Assembly (NCBI GenBank): GCA_964036665.1
Contig: OZ038527.1
Span: 21,919,901 to 21,983,900 of the forward strand
Source: Gordius sp. MW1
Taxonomy: Eukaryota > Nematomorpha > Gordioida > Gordea > Gordiidae
Length of the DNA: 64,000 nucleotides
Direction of reading: 5' to 3'
The notes under the pieces were generated by a model. It saw only the letters and a program-made list of their open reading frames with translations. It was not told where the DNA came from and did not search any database. Positions 1 to 10,961 of this stretch are shown in pieces. Position 1 is the stretch's first letter, and each line of letters begins with the position of its first letter. The position numbers and the translations under genes were made by a program.

Positions 1-914
1 AATAAAGCAACTCGCTCATCAGTTACCTAGGCAAAAACTTAACCTTTATTATTTGAATATAAACTCGATCATTGGTTACCTATTCATACAACTTAACCTT
101 TATTATTCGAGCATTCACAACCCTCACTATTCATATATCTTAACCTTATTATTTGACCACTAATTATAATTTAAATAACCCCGATAGTTGTGTATATAAA
201 CAAGACGTTTTAAATAAATTCATTCACTTGAATCATTTGTAGAGAACATATTTCTCTACTAAAGTTAGGATAAGTTTTTTTAGTTCTTGTTAGGTTATGT
301 TAGAATTAGCAAGAATCAACTTAGACAATTTATTTGTATAAAGTTAGCTGATATAGGATTTAATTATTGATAATAAACATAATTATGTCCTAGTCAACTT
401 TAATAACGTCTATTGCCATATTTATCTTTAGTATCGGGAAACTTAAATGAGTATCGCTGATCTGTTAAGTATTTAAAGGTAATTAAAATTTCCTTGCGTT
501 ACTTTTATAGAGCTTTCTCATATTTAAAACGTGAATATTATATATGCTATCTTTTAATATATGCCCAGTAGTATTAAAAGATTATTTAAAGCCGTTCCAA
601 ACAATTTATATGTTGGAGCTTGTAATATCAGCAAAAGTAATTCAAATTATCATTTTGACAGGAGACATATGGGCAAAAGAATTTTTAGAGCGTGAAATTG
701 AAACGTTTAATAATAAAGATCATTTACTATTGGCATGTAACCAATATAGTAAAGACATTCCAAAATATTTGGTGAGATGATATAATTTTCCTTAAATATA
801 CAATTAAGTCTAATAAATAATATAAGATGGTCTATGATAAATATAAAACACATGCACCGCGAAATATTAACATATTTTCAAGCTTGTATTTAAAAATTAA
901 ACAAATTTTATTTA
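1..914. other. AT-rich sequence, no supported gene
   Basis: The first 914 bases hold AT-rich sequence with some local similarity between phrases built on 'cttaacctttattatt' at the extreme left, which suggests a decayed tandem repeat. An open frame of 78 codons at 544-780 (+) has no domain I recognise. A second frame overlaps it for about 45 codons, so it could be a decayed transposon exon, but I cannot support a gene. Confidence 0.4.
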
Positions 915-2054
915 TTATTGTAAATCAATTTCATCATATAACGGGGCATCGTGATTTTGTAAGTGCATATAATTAGAGATGGCATCAACATATGGAAATA
1001 GGGGCACAGGGTTAGATACATTTGTATATTGAGCTATAAGACGATTTATATTATAACTTATAGAAGCGTATTTTTTATTTGTTTCATACACTCTTGCCCT
1101 GAGAGATGTGTAGCAAATCAACATTCGTTTTTTCTTGCAGGTCTTGCAGGAAATCAACTAACACGTATATAGTAGGGTGGGCTTGTTTAAGCCCACTTCT
1201 AAGGGCATTATGAAACCCTTCCAGGTGGTTGTTGGTACGGGGCCCCTCTGCATCGAGCCTTTGCCACATATCATAGGGGAACAAGGGGTCCCTCCCAAGC
1301 CCAATCCAGGTATTGTGGATGTACAAAAAAAATTCTCAATTTCTCTATCGCCGCGCACATTGGGCTGGACCATGCAAAGGGTCATGACATCACGAATGTG
1401 CCCTCTCTTCACAAATGGCAAAGCTGACGACGGACGCTGCGCCTGAAATCAGCATTTGATGAATAAAGATTCTTCAGTTGGTAGACCCAGCGTGTCGATA
1501 GATCGCCTGGCCAAAATGAAACATGCAACCTAAAAATTATATAAACAAAACATTAAATTTACCCTTTATAATAATATTAGGGAAACAGGCTTCCAAGGCC
1601 CCGATGCTTGCCCGTTCAAAATCCACTTGTGCATAGTTCGGGGCGAAAACTAGCTGCAAGCTGTTACAAATCTGAATGAGTTTCTTAAACACTTTTTTAT
1701 AAGTCTCTTCTGTTTTATCTGGCAGAAGAGTGTAAACTACAGGAATCATATGATCCCGGTAGTACGAGTGAATTGTAAAAATCTAAAAACAACGTTACGG
1801 ATATATTATAAAAATGTAAATACTTGAGTAAAATGTTGAGGACAAGTTTTAAACGAACCATCACAATAAATATTATGAGATTCACACATAATATTTAGGA
1901 GGTCAACTGTCCCAAAGATAAACATTCTATTATCCTCGTTCGATAGCAAGAAGTTTTCGCCACCATGATTATTGAAATGATGCGGCTTAAGGATAATGTC
2001 GTCATTATCCCTAGGCGTGTCGTACCTCAATGGATCCATTTTTTTTTTTTTCAC
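915..2054 (-). pseudogene. Decayed MULE (Mutator-like) transposase with two tiny introns
   Basis: Minus-strand remains of a MULE-type DDE transposase. In order: a segment with YCDGSFKTCPQHFTQ (first catalytic Asp region), then IPVVYTLLPDKTEETY, VDFERASIGALEACFP (second Asp region), GCMFHFGQAIYRH, and a C-terminal part with RTNNHLEGFHNAL. These are familiar blocks of MULE transposases found in many invertebrates. Two introns can be placed because both GT-AG junctions restore the expected protein: 1783-1823 (41 nt, phase 0) and 1530-1562 (33 nt, phase 1). Downstream the gene is broken: a frame change just after IYRH, an in-frame TGA about 12 codons later, and further frame changes near 1330 and 1100. 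The upstream end runs into a 13-base A tract on the coding strand (2039-2051). I did not find convincing terminal inverted repeats. Confidence 0.82.
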
Positions 2055-2370
2055 CGACCTTAAAAGTTGGGTGGATTCGGGATGGTCCCTGAGGTCGAAA
2101 TTTTCCCTAAGCCTAATATTTGAGCATCTTCAAGAGAACCTTACATTTATACATTAAATCCTTTAAATCATTAACTTTACTTGATGTAGGAGTAACGTTA
2201 TCAAGTGTTGATTCAGTCAGTATGTTTATTGGCACCTTTATTAAAAAATTTGATATAATTTTACTTGAAAAAGACATAATATTATTTGAGATATTATTAT
2301 CAATTGTCATGAAAGGTAGAGAGGCTTGTCCTATAAAAATATATAATTCACAATATATTTAAATTGATGG

Positions 2371-2790
2371 AGCATATAAGCTTGTAGTACCTCTAATAGT
2401 TTGAGGATTTATTGCACTTTGTGTAATAGATGTATTACCTATTAAAAAAAATTAAATTTCAGATAATATTTTAATAAAGATTACTAGGTGAAGGTGTATA
2501 TAAGCTTGAAGTACCTCTAATAGTTTGAGGATTTATCGCACTTTGTGTAATAGATGTATTACCTATTAAAAAAAATAAATTTCAGATAATATTTTAATAA
2601 AGATTACTAGGTGAAGGTGTATATAAGCTTGAAGTACCTCTAATAGCTTGAGGATTTATTGCACTTTGTGTAATAGATGTATTACCTATTAAAAAAAATT
2701 AAAATTCAGATAATATTTTAATAAAGATTACTAAGTGAAGGTGTGTATAAGCTTGAAGTACCTCTAATAGTTTGAGGATTTATTGAACTT
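2371..2790. repeat. 124-bp tandem repeat, about 3.4 copies
   Basis: Four successive occurrences of 'taagcttgaagtacctctaa' (first copy slightly changed) begin near 2377, 2501, 2624 and 2748, giving periods of 124, 123 and 124 bases. Each unit carries 'gtaatagatgtattacctatt', an A run and 'cagataatattttaataaag'. The array lies just beyond the MULE transposase remnant and could be a subterminal array of that element or an independent minisatellite. Confidence 0.9.
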
Positions 2791-3244
2791 GCTCGTACAC
2801 GATTTATAAAACCTAAAATAGTTCATCTAACGACTAAACTATTTACTTACAGGAAATATTTTCCATATTAAGTGTTTCCAGTGGTGACCTAGAAACTACT
2901 AGTGATGTAGGTGCTTCAATTGGATTGATTTGTATGCAAGTCTCATTTGTATTTATTTTGGGATAGGCTAAATACACCATAAGAAAAAAATTATTATAAA
3001 TATACTTGTGAGAAATATCTGAGTGTTCTTGGGTTATATGGAAATCATGGTTTTGGTATATGCCTCATCCTTGGCATTTCTTTGTTCGGCACTTAAAATA
3101 AAGTTGGAATTTTTTCCCAACTTTAGCTTGGGTATATTCATATTCCCCTAAGACTAAAATTGGGTTTTTATTTTGAGTTAATTTGAATTCGATGAGCATA
3201 TCAAATATAACAGTGGGAATTGGAGCTGTGGTTTGTGCTATATA

Positions 3245-3625
3245 TATAAAAATATATTAAATATTAATAAGACATAATTGTATTGTATTTAAAAGGCATA
3301 CTTTTAATGTAGTTAAAAATATTGTAAGTAATTTTGTGAACACATTTAAAAAGAGATATTTTGATATGATAACGAGAAATTTTGACAGATAAACTTACAG
3401 CAGTTCAATTTAAAATCTTAAATGTATAGTAATCATAAATCAATATCCCAGAGTTTTTAAATTTGTATCATAAGCAACACAAAAATATAATAAATAAAAT
3501 TAAATATTAATAAGACCTAATTGTAAAATGTTTTGCCCTAAACACATTTAAAAAGAGATAATTTGATTTTGATATAATAACTGAGAAATTTTTACAGATA
3601 AACTTACAGCAGTTCAATTTGAAAT
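3245..3625. repeat. Imperfect direct duplication of about 170 bp
   Basis: The phrases 'attaaatattaataagac', 'cacatttaaaaagagata' and 'gataaacttacagcagttca' occur in the same order in 3,245-3,415 and again in 3,480-3,625, with indels between them. No coding potential is apparent. The stretch 2,800-3,240 before it is AT-rich with no supported feature. Confidence 0.7.
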
Positions 3626-3650
3626 TTGTCGCATTGAAAAAGTCTCACGA

Positions 3651-5566
3651 AAAAGTCAATCAGGCTAAACATTCTCCACTTTTGGGTGACATTTTCCTAT
3701 CGTAAAAACGCGTTCCTTAAACGTTCTCCTACCGAACGAAAATAAACAACGCATCCGCGTTCGTAAATTTTTGCGTGCCTGATTACAAATAAACAAACAA
3801 CAATGTGCCATTTTTTAATTTGATTCCCATTTTAGTTTCACCCATTCCATATCATTTTTTTGCTCAATTTAGTTATTGAGCTGTGCAATGGTAAGAACAA
3901 TTACACATATTTTAAATATTTTTTAGATACAATATAGATATTATAAGCCTCCATGGAACTTTTGATGGTGGAAATGTAAAAAATATTATCTTGCCTCTTA
4001 AATTTAAGAGAAGTTCAGGTTACAACAGAATAAAAATTGCTATTTTGTGCATTGGTAAGAATTATTATATGTATAATCAAGATTTTTACATAAAATTTTA
4101 GAGAAGGAATTTTTTAATAAATTGCTTCTTGCAAAGAGAGAATATGAAGATAGTGTTTACTCAAATTAATATATATTTACCAATAATTGTATTTTTAACA
4201 GCAATATAGCAAATTTATATATACCTATTTTGTACTAATAAAGTATTTCATGATTCATGTCTACATAAATATATTATTCAAATTTTATTTTAAGAATCCT
4301 GACATATAATTTAAAAATTATATGTCAGATTTATTACCTATAAAAAAGCTAGATTTGAGATGGGAAAAACAAATTGTTGGTAATTACATTTAATGCTGCA
4401 TTAATTTTATATTTTAGAATACATACAACTCTTAATTTAAAAGTAATATAAAAATTATACTCATTATTAATAAAGGAATTTTAAATCATGTCCACATTTT
4501 AATATCTATTTAAATATCTTTGTTTGTATAAGATTATACATATATCAGCATGGGCATAGCCAGGGGAGGACGACTGCCACCCTCTAAATCTAAAAAAATG
4601 CAAGAATTTTACAAAAATACAGCTAAAATTGTGAAAAGTTTCTAAATACCTTTTGCCCCCTCTAATTTAAAAGCTGGCTACGCCCATGTTTATCAGCTAT
4701 AGAAAGGTCAGATAAGAGATGAAAAGAAATCAATTGTCAGTTACATTAATTTAAAACTAAATACATATTTGTTAATAAAAAAGTAGTACTTAAAATTGTG
4801 TCACACTCTAAACAACTTATTGCTATGCAATTTTAGGTTATTTGTACTTATTAATAACAATGTAGCATATTGATTTATAAAACCTGTTTTGTAGTTTCAA
4901 TTTATATCTATGTTTTAATCTCTATTGACCTTCTATTTTTAGTGGGCTTGCTTATAAGATTCAGAGCTTATAGAACTTTTATAAATTATTCAGTTTTAAT
5001 AATTTCTATGTTTGAACTAACAAATGATGATAACAAATAGCTGTATAAAAAATACATAATTTTAGATAAGTTGAAATTAAAAACACGTGGTAGAGATTTA
5101 TTAACAGGAGATATTGTTTATGCTCTTGTCTTTTTTGGTTCAATATGTGATTATTCCCTAAGTACAAAATAAATTAACAAAATTTACTTTCTATTCTGTT
5201 GTAACCTGAACTTCTTAAATTTTAGAGGCAAGATAATATTTTTCACATTTCCACCATCAAAAGTTCCATTGAGGCTTATAATATCTATATTGTATCTAAA
5301 AATATTTAAAATATGTGTAATTGTTCTTACCATTGCACAGCTCAATAACTAAATTGAGCAAAAAAATGATATGGGATGGGTGAAACTAAAATGGGAATAA
5401 AATTAAAAAATGGCGAATTGTTGTTTGTTTATTTGTAATCAAGCAAGTAAAAATTTACGAACGCGGATGCGTTGTTTAATTTCGTTCGTAGGAGAACGTT
5501 TAAGCAACGCGTATTTACGATAGGAAAAATGTCACCCAAAAGTGGAGAATGTTTAGCCTGATTCCA
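3651..5566. mobile_element. Non-autonomous DNA element with ~380-bp inverted repeats
   Basis: The sequence starting 'aatcaggctaaacattctcc' at 3658 and running to about 4035 returns in reverse complement at about 5190-5565, with a few percent divergence, small indels and a shared block 'ttgctcaatttagttattga'. Between the arms lie about 1.1 kb of AT-rich DNA without a convincing reading frame, a short perfect hairpin near 4300-4330, and a nested MITE. Flanks are ambiguous. 'aaaaagtctcacga' occurs on both outer sides, and 'aaaaagtc' also directly abuts the arms, so a target duplication of 8-14 bases is possible but not fixed. Long arms and a ~9-base duplication would suit a MULE-type element; this is inference. 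Confidence 0.8.
4549..4688. mobile_element. Short hAT-type MITE (CATGGGCRTAGCC family)
   Basis: A 140-bp element starting 'catgggcatagcc' and ending 'ggctacgcccatg'. It is flanked by 'tatatcag' on the left and 'tttatcag' on the right, an 8-base duplication with one mismatch. The 8-base length and small size point to a hAT-derived MITE. Related copies lie at about 23.5, 46.8, 49.2 and 49.6 kb. It sits inside the inverted-repeat element at 3,651-5,566. Confidence 0.75.
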
Positions 5567-5568
5567 AA

Positions 5569-5592
5569 AAAGTCTCACGATCGTGAGACTTT
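5569..5592. repeat. Perfect 24-bp palindrome
   Basis: 'aaagtctcacga' is followed immediately by its exact reverse complement. It abuts the right end of the inverted-repeat element, and the left half alone is found just outside the left end (3639-3650). The palindrome may be the original insertion target or the product of it. Confidence 0.85.
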
Positions 5593-5935
5593 GACCCGAA
5601 GGGCATTATACCGGTTGCCCCAAAACGGCCAAATGAAAAGTAACATATGATGTTTATGGTTACGGGCCAAATTGTAAAATCGTCTGCAATCTAAAAATGT
5701 TATTAAAATTACAACATATATCTGGAGGTATCGTTTTAAAATGTCACAGTCCAAAGTGAGATTCGCAATTACTCATTGCGCAAGCGCATAATTTCCATTG
5801 GGTAGTGTTTTAGGTCAGCGTTTTAGGTTAGGGGTTGGGTTAGGATTAGATGTACATCAAATTCCCTCCCCATTTGAGATTTAATTTTTCGTGATATTCG
5901 TGTGACATTTTGGAATGTGACATTTTGAACCCAAG

Positions 5936-6104
5936 ACATATTTACTGGATCATATGGCACAGCAATAGTTACTCAAACCAAAGCTGCATTGTGGACAGAT
6001 GGAAGATATCATGTTCAGGCAGAAAATCAAATTGACCTTACTAGTTGGAATCTTATGAAGGAAGGGTTAGATGATGTGCCAACCAAGGAAGAGTGGCTTT
6101 TTAG
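5936..6104 (+). CDS. Orphan exon similar to Xaa-Pro aminopeptidase 1 (aminopeptidase P)
   Basis: An open stretch encodes about 55 residues including GTAIVTQTKAALWTDGRYH and later SWNLMKEGLDDVPTKEEWL. This matches the N-terminal creatinase-like domain of cytosolic aminopeptidase P (XPNPEP1), where vertebrate proteins read GTAI...AAMWTDGRY...WTLMKMGL...PTQEDWL. The enzyme is a metallopeptidase that removes N-terminal residues preceding proline; this part is outside the metal site. A plausible acceptor (AAG at 5933-5935) and donor (TTAG|GTGTTA at 6104/6105) bound the exon. I could not find neighbouring exons upstream or in the following kilobases, so it may be one exon of a gene with very long introns, or a stray fragment. 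The frame itself is clean, without stops. Confidence 0.65.
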
Positions 6105-7885
6105 GTGTTATAAATGTGGGTCAATAGTTTAATGGCCAACGGAACCGCTACTGAAAGCGGCAACTCCTAGCGCGCTTTTAACGCCCCCAGATTCCACAAA
6201 TCTACGCACCTCTTTCAGCTTCGGGAGCGTCAAAAAACGCTCGGGCGACGACGCTCAAGCGCTAGATTCTGACGCCGCTCAGGACTTTTCAGAAGTTGGC
6301 ACCAATGCCCTACAAATTCTACTAAAAAGACGTGTTGATATGGTCTATTTTGGGGGCGTAGATATGCTATCTTAAAGCATTAATCATAATGGATTTCGAA
6401 TTTAAGCACAATAAGGCAAGGATACCTGCAATGAAAGGTAAGGATATATATATATATATTTTTTTTATAAAGTTCATGTCGATTCTACTATATATATTGT
6501 GACTACTAACATACTGAACCATTTATTTATATACATATACTAACTCACTAACCACTAACCTACTAACAATAATTTATGGGCACAATGAATAATGGCCTCC
6601 ATTCCATGGAAAATGGAACCTTATGATTACTTGGAAGTGACAGAAGGAGTAGGAATATTTGATGATATATGGCAAAAGGTAAAACTAATATCAAACCCAA
6701 AGGTAAAAACTGCAAATGTTCTTGTTAATTTTTAAAAAAGTAAATATTAAAGTAGTAAAGTATAATTTAAGCTTATTTTTGTATGTTTTCTTAAATAATT
6801 GATAACTATTTATATATTAGATTGTACATAAATATTAAAAAGTACTTAAATACTATAGCATGCAATTTGTGATATGACCATCACATTTTATCTTACAAAT
6901 GTATAAAAATTAGTTAAGCATCTTTAAGTCCAGACTTTTAGTCAAATTAACTCATAGTGGCCAATCCCAATTAAATTCCCATCTGATTTACCAATTGAGA
7001 ACTCTAATATTATGATGTTTTGTTAGTTTTTTAGGCTATTTATTTTACATGAATACAAAATTTAATTAGAATAATATTTATTGGATTTAGTATCCAAACA
7101 TTTGGTGTAACTTGCATACTTTAATGGAATTTTGTTAGTATTTAATGGTGCCTGCTAAATTATCGAAATAATTTAAAATGTTTCATGCCAATATATTAAA
7201 TACCTTATGATTTGCTCTCAATTATTTTTTGCATATTTATATTACCTTAGCCAAAAAATGTAGGCTTAAACTCTTATTTTGTTGTTACAAAATATTTTAT
7301 TAAATATTATATATCCCTACTTAAGTTTATTAGTATTTAACATTTCATATTTTAGTCTACATTATGTAATTTTACTATATATGTAAATGCCTTAAGTCAT
7401 TACACATTCCATAGGCTGACCAGGAATTTTTTTTTTTAATTTATAATCATTATGTGACTCTCTTTCATAAACAATACTTTAATTAAAAGTTTTTTACACT
7501 CTATCAACTTATTGGAAGTTTATCTTAAATTTATATCACGAGTTTGTTTTAAATAGTCTTTATATATTAGTTTTTAATAATTAATTTTAATTTAGTCTTG
7601 GAAATAATTTTTTGTAAAAAACAAAAACAATCCTCAATTATTTTTTATGTCTTAGCCTCCCTTAATCCTGCACTGCTCGCTAAGACTAACTCACACCATC
7701 CCTCCTGCCCTGCGCCCTCCTTTATTTAAAAAAAAACATGTTGACATAAATGCACACATGTGTGTGCAAAAAACGTTTTGTCGAGAATTCACCCCCCCCC
7801 CCTCTCTATCGACTTCCCACATAAGGGTCCGTTTGATACCTAACAAACCATCTAGCAAAGTATTTAATATTTAATATATAATAGG
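6105..7885. other. Intergenic or intronic AT-rich DNA with two weak exon-like patches
   Basis: A GC-richer patch at 6,130-6,320 contains repeated 'cgct/agcg' phrases but no frame I trust. At 6,391-6,437 an ATG-started 15-codon frame (MDFEFKHN...) ends at a strong donor context AAAG|GTAAGG. At 6,592-6,680 another ATG-started frame (MASIPWKMEPYDYLEV...) ends in CAAAAG|GTAAAA. Neither resembles a protein I know. From 6,700 to 7,880 I see only AT-rich sequence and a poly-C run at 7,792-7,802. Confidence 0.35.
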
Positions 7886-8100
7886 CAAATAACTGTTTAC
7901 CAAGCATAACACATTAGGTTTTTTTTTATCCTAGTCTCTTTAGAGTTCTTCACAAGTTTATTAAAAAGCAGCGTGTAAATTTGAGCCCCCAGGCACATAT
8001 CTATACCATGATTATAATTATAACATTATACTCAATAGCTTAATTATAAATAAAGAATCTGTTAAGCAATGAGAAATTATTCTCTATATAAGTATAAGGT
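7886..8100 (+). repeat. Dispersed repeat, copy 1
   Basis: Begins 'caaataactgtttaccaagc' and continues through 'cctagtctctttagagttct' to 'gttaagcaatgagaaa'. It is about 80-85% similar by eye to 16,346-16,560 in the same orientation. It lies just outside the 3' tail of the left LINE copy, while its relative lies in the spacer between the two LINEs. Family unknown. 8,101-8,320 holds no supported feature. Confidence 0.7.
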
Positions 8101-8810
8101 GTCTTAACAATCAATTGTATACTATAGATTATTTGACCTTCTTTAGTACATAATCCTTATTAATTTGCAGATTATTGCTCTAATTTTAATTTATAACCAC
8201 TGCGTGCTCAAGACTTTCAATTTAATTTTTATAGCATTTTTACGTCCCCTTCAGGCACACGTGCGTGCACCCCCTCTAAATGTTAAATTTCTGTTATTTT
8301 TCTTTCCCCCCTCTTCTTTTGTATGTATGTATGTATGTATTAGTGTTGTAAAAAACCAAGGGTTTCTATTGGTCGCCTGCAAGCGTTGGCGTTTATTTTC
8401 ACCCAGCCTTATCAGTGTTAGGTGAATTTTCTTGGGAGAGCTTTGGCGTTTGGCGTTTTTGTAAAAAAGACCTAAAGCGTTCTGGGTGAATGTTTCGGGG
8501 TGACCTTTGGCGTTTAGGTTTGGGTGTATTAAACAGCTAAAGGGTGTGGGTGGATAATATTATTAACCTTTTGGTTTGGTTTTGGTCGTTTGGGGTGGGG
8601 CAATCAAATATATCAATTTTATGTAATAAACTTTTAATTTAAGAAAATATAAATAGTTATATCATGACGTCACTGAGTTTAAACTTTTCCCATTGTGACG
8701 TCATAATGAAAAGTATTTTAATTTATAATCTAATCTCTAGTAAATTACAGTTAATTATTATGCTTTGCTTATGCTGCATTATAGAAGTAATGTTTTATTT
8801 ATGAAAAAAA

Positions 8811-9233
8811 GATGGCTAAAATCTGTTTAATGATTTCAAAAATTATTTTTTAGACATGCCAAAAATTTTATAAAAATTTATAAAAGGTGGGAAATTTCGC
8901 TTTGTAGAATCTTCAATATAGATGGCTAAAATCTGTTTAATGATTTCCAAATTTATTTTTTAGACATGCCAAAAATTTTATAAAAATTTATAAAAGGTGG
9001 GAAATTTCGCTTTGTAGAATCTTCTATACAGATGGCTAAAATCTGTTTAATGATTTCAAAATTTATTTTTTAGGCATGCCAAAAATTTTATAAAAATCTA
9101 TAAAAGGTGGAAAATTTCGCTTTATAGAATATTCTATAAAGATGGCTAAAATCTGTTTAATGATTTCAAAATTTATTTTTTAGACATGCCAAAATTTTTA
9201 TAAAAATCTATAAAAGGTGGGAAATTTCGCTTT
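8811..9233 (+). repeat. Left ~109-bp subterminal array, 4 copies
   Basis: Four units, each with 'gatggctaaaatctgtttaa', 'agacatgccaaaaattttat' and 'gtgggaaatttcgctttgt'. The array is the inverted counterpart of 10,953-11,935, which has nine units, so copy number has changed independently in the two ends. Repeated subterminal motifs are usual binding sites for hAT transposases; that role here is inference. Confidence 0.9.
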
Positions 9234-9441
9234 GTGCCTCAGCTAGGTGGTAACAATTTTTTTGAACATCTTAATATGGTTTAACTTTATAATTTACACA
9301 TTTGCTAAGCAGATTAATTGCGATTAATCACAAAATTTAATTTCAAATATCATAGCAACTTAACATCTATTACATGTTGCAATGTGTGTGGCACACAACA
9401 CAACACAACACACACACCACCACACACTGTGTGGTGTGCAA

Positions 9442-10594
9442 TAGAGATCTGCAACGGGCCGTTTTTAGAAGGTCGGCCCGCCCGTATCCGTTTTCAAAAC
9501 TTCTAGGCCCGTCCGATCCCGCCCGTAATTTTTTTTCAACACTTCAGGCCCGTCCGAGCCCGTCCGTAAATTTTTTAGGCCCGTCCGAGTCCGTCCGTAA
9601 ATTTTTCAGGCCCGTTCGTACCCGTTTTGAAAAACGTCAGGGCCGCCAAAACCCGTTCAAATTTTTTTAAAGAGCTCCGTGCCGGGTCGTATCAAAAGTT
9701 TTACCAAATTTTATTTAATTTTTTAACATATTCATAAAAAACATCAATAATTATCATGTAAAAATAATAAATCATTAATTATTTAGGCAGTTAATAAACC
9801 TAAAAAATTTCAATATTGTACTACCATTAAATCACTTTAAAAAATTACATGAGAATATTTCACTTTCAGCAATTTACTTTTATTTGATTAATTTAAGTTA
9901 ATACACCTAAGAATTTCAAATGTTACCATTAAATTAAAGTACTTTAATAAAATTACACGAGAATATTCAACTTTCAATAAGCAATTTACATTAATTTAAT
10001 TAATTACATCAGTTAATACACCTAAGTTTTAGATTAGTACAAAAATATTTATTAAATTATATGGCCATAATATACCACTAAAATTTGTATTAAATTAAAA
10101 ACAAAAATTTTAATTTTGGTGCATTGTAACTAGGTTTGAACTTACTTATAAAAGAATATACGAACCTATAATTTTAAATTATGAAAACCAAAATTTGTAG
10201 CAAATCGAATAAAATTGATTTAGAGTCAAATTTAGCGCTTAAAAAAGGGATGAAAGCTACAGGATATACAAAAATTAGAGGTTAAAAAAATAGAGCAATT
10301 AATAATCTAAATACTTAATAAAAATGATACATTTAAATAATTGTCTGACTTTTATGAACCTTTGTAATCCATGTACGTTTATATAATCTCTGGCCCGTTC
10401 AACCCGTTTATAAAACGTCAGGCCCGTTCAAGCCGTTAAAAAATCTCAGGCCCGCCCGAGCCCGTTCCATGAATTGTTAGGCCCGTCCGGGCTCGGCCCG
10501 TTGAAATTTTTATGATACAAAGCCCGTCCGTACCCGGCCGCGGGACGGGCTTTTAGGCCCGTCCGCGGGCCGGGCCTGCCCGTGCAGATCTCTA
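9442..10594. mobile_element. Non-autonomous hAT, family TAGAGATCTGCA, copy 1
   Basis: Starts 'tagagatctgcaacgggcc' and ends 'gtgcagatctcta'. It is flanked by an exact 8-bp duplication 'gtgtgcaa' (9434-9441 and 10595-10602). Both ends carry repeated GC-rich motifs of the kind 'ggcccgtccgagcccgt' spaced by T-rich stretches, inverted between the two ends. The ~700-bp centre is AT-rich and non-coding. It sits inside the foldback hAT and is related to copy 2 at 40,488-41,623. Confidence 0.93.
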
Positions 10595-10732
10595 GTGTGC
10601 AATACCAGATAAACATGACACAACAAGGCAGCGTGGCGTGGGCTCGCTAGGCTCTTTATTATATCATTTCTTTTTTAACGCATAACATGTCTAATATTAA
10701 TTGTTACGATTTCGACTCTAACTCTAGCTACT

Positions 10733-10961
10733 ATGGATGAAAATGAAAGTGATGCCTTTTCTTATGGTTATGACCAAAATTATGAGGTATACAATTTTTC
10801 ACGAAATTTATGATTTATTAATAAAGAGGATAATAGATGAACCTAGAACTTCAACTCCCATACCCACAATCAATAATTCACCTTCAATTATTTTAACTCC
10901 ATCTGATTCTTCTTCGAAATTTTTGTGGACCCCAACCAAGAGTCGCCGTAGATGTATATAG
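10733..10961 (+). CDS. Two-exon small reading frame inside the hAT foldback element
   Basis: An ATG at 10733 opens 18 codons (MDENESDAFSYGYDQNYE) ending at a donor GAG|GTATAC. A 40-nt intron (10787-10826) ends in AAAG, and the next 44 codons run on in frame to TAG at 10959-10961. The second exon is rich in Ser, Thr, Pro and ends FLWTPTKSRRRCI, directly before the tandem repeats. 'FLWT' recalls the start of Myb/SANT-like (trihelix) domains in transposon-associated and host proteins, so this could be the N-terminal stub of a transposon or captured host gene. That is inference. Splicing is predicted only from the junctions. Confidence 0.35.

Noticed and set aside
544-780. Small gene of 78 codons
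   Set aside because: No domain, no splice or promoter evidence, and a competing overlapping frame. It could be a relic of a transposon exon.
5816-5850. Interstitial telomere-like sequence
   Set aside because: 'ttaggttaggggttgggttagg' is short and irregular. A chance G-rich patch is as likely.
9318-9670. Open frames at GC-rich hAT ends (also 33,933-34,221 and 35,009-35,355)
   Set aside because: Several frames and both strands are open because the motif arrays lack stop codons. The peptides are Pro/Arg/Gly-rich and follow the DNA motifs.
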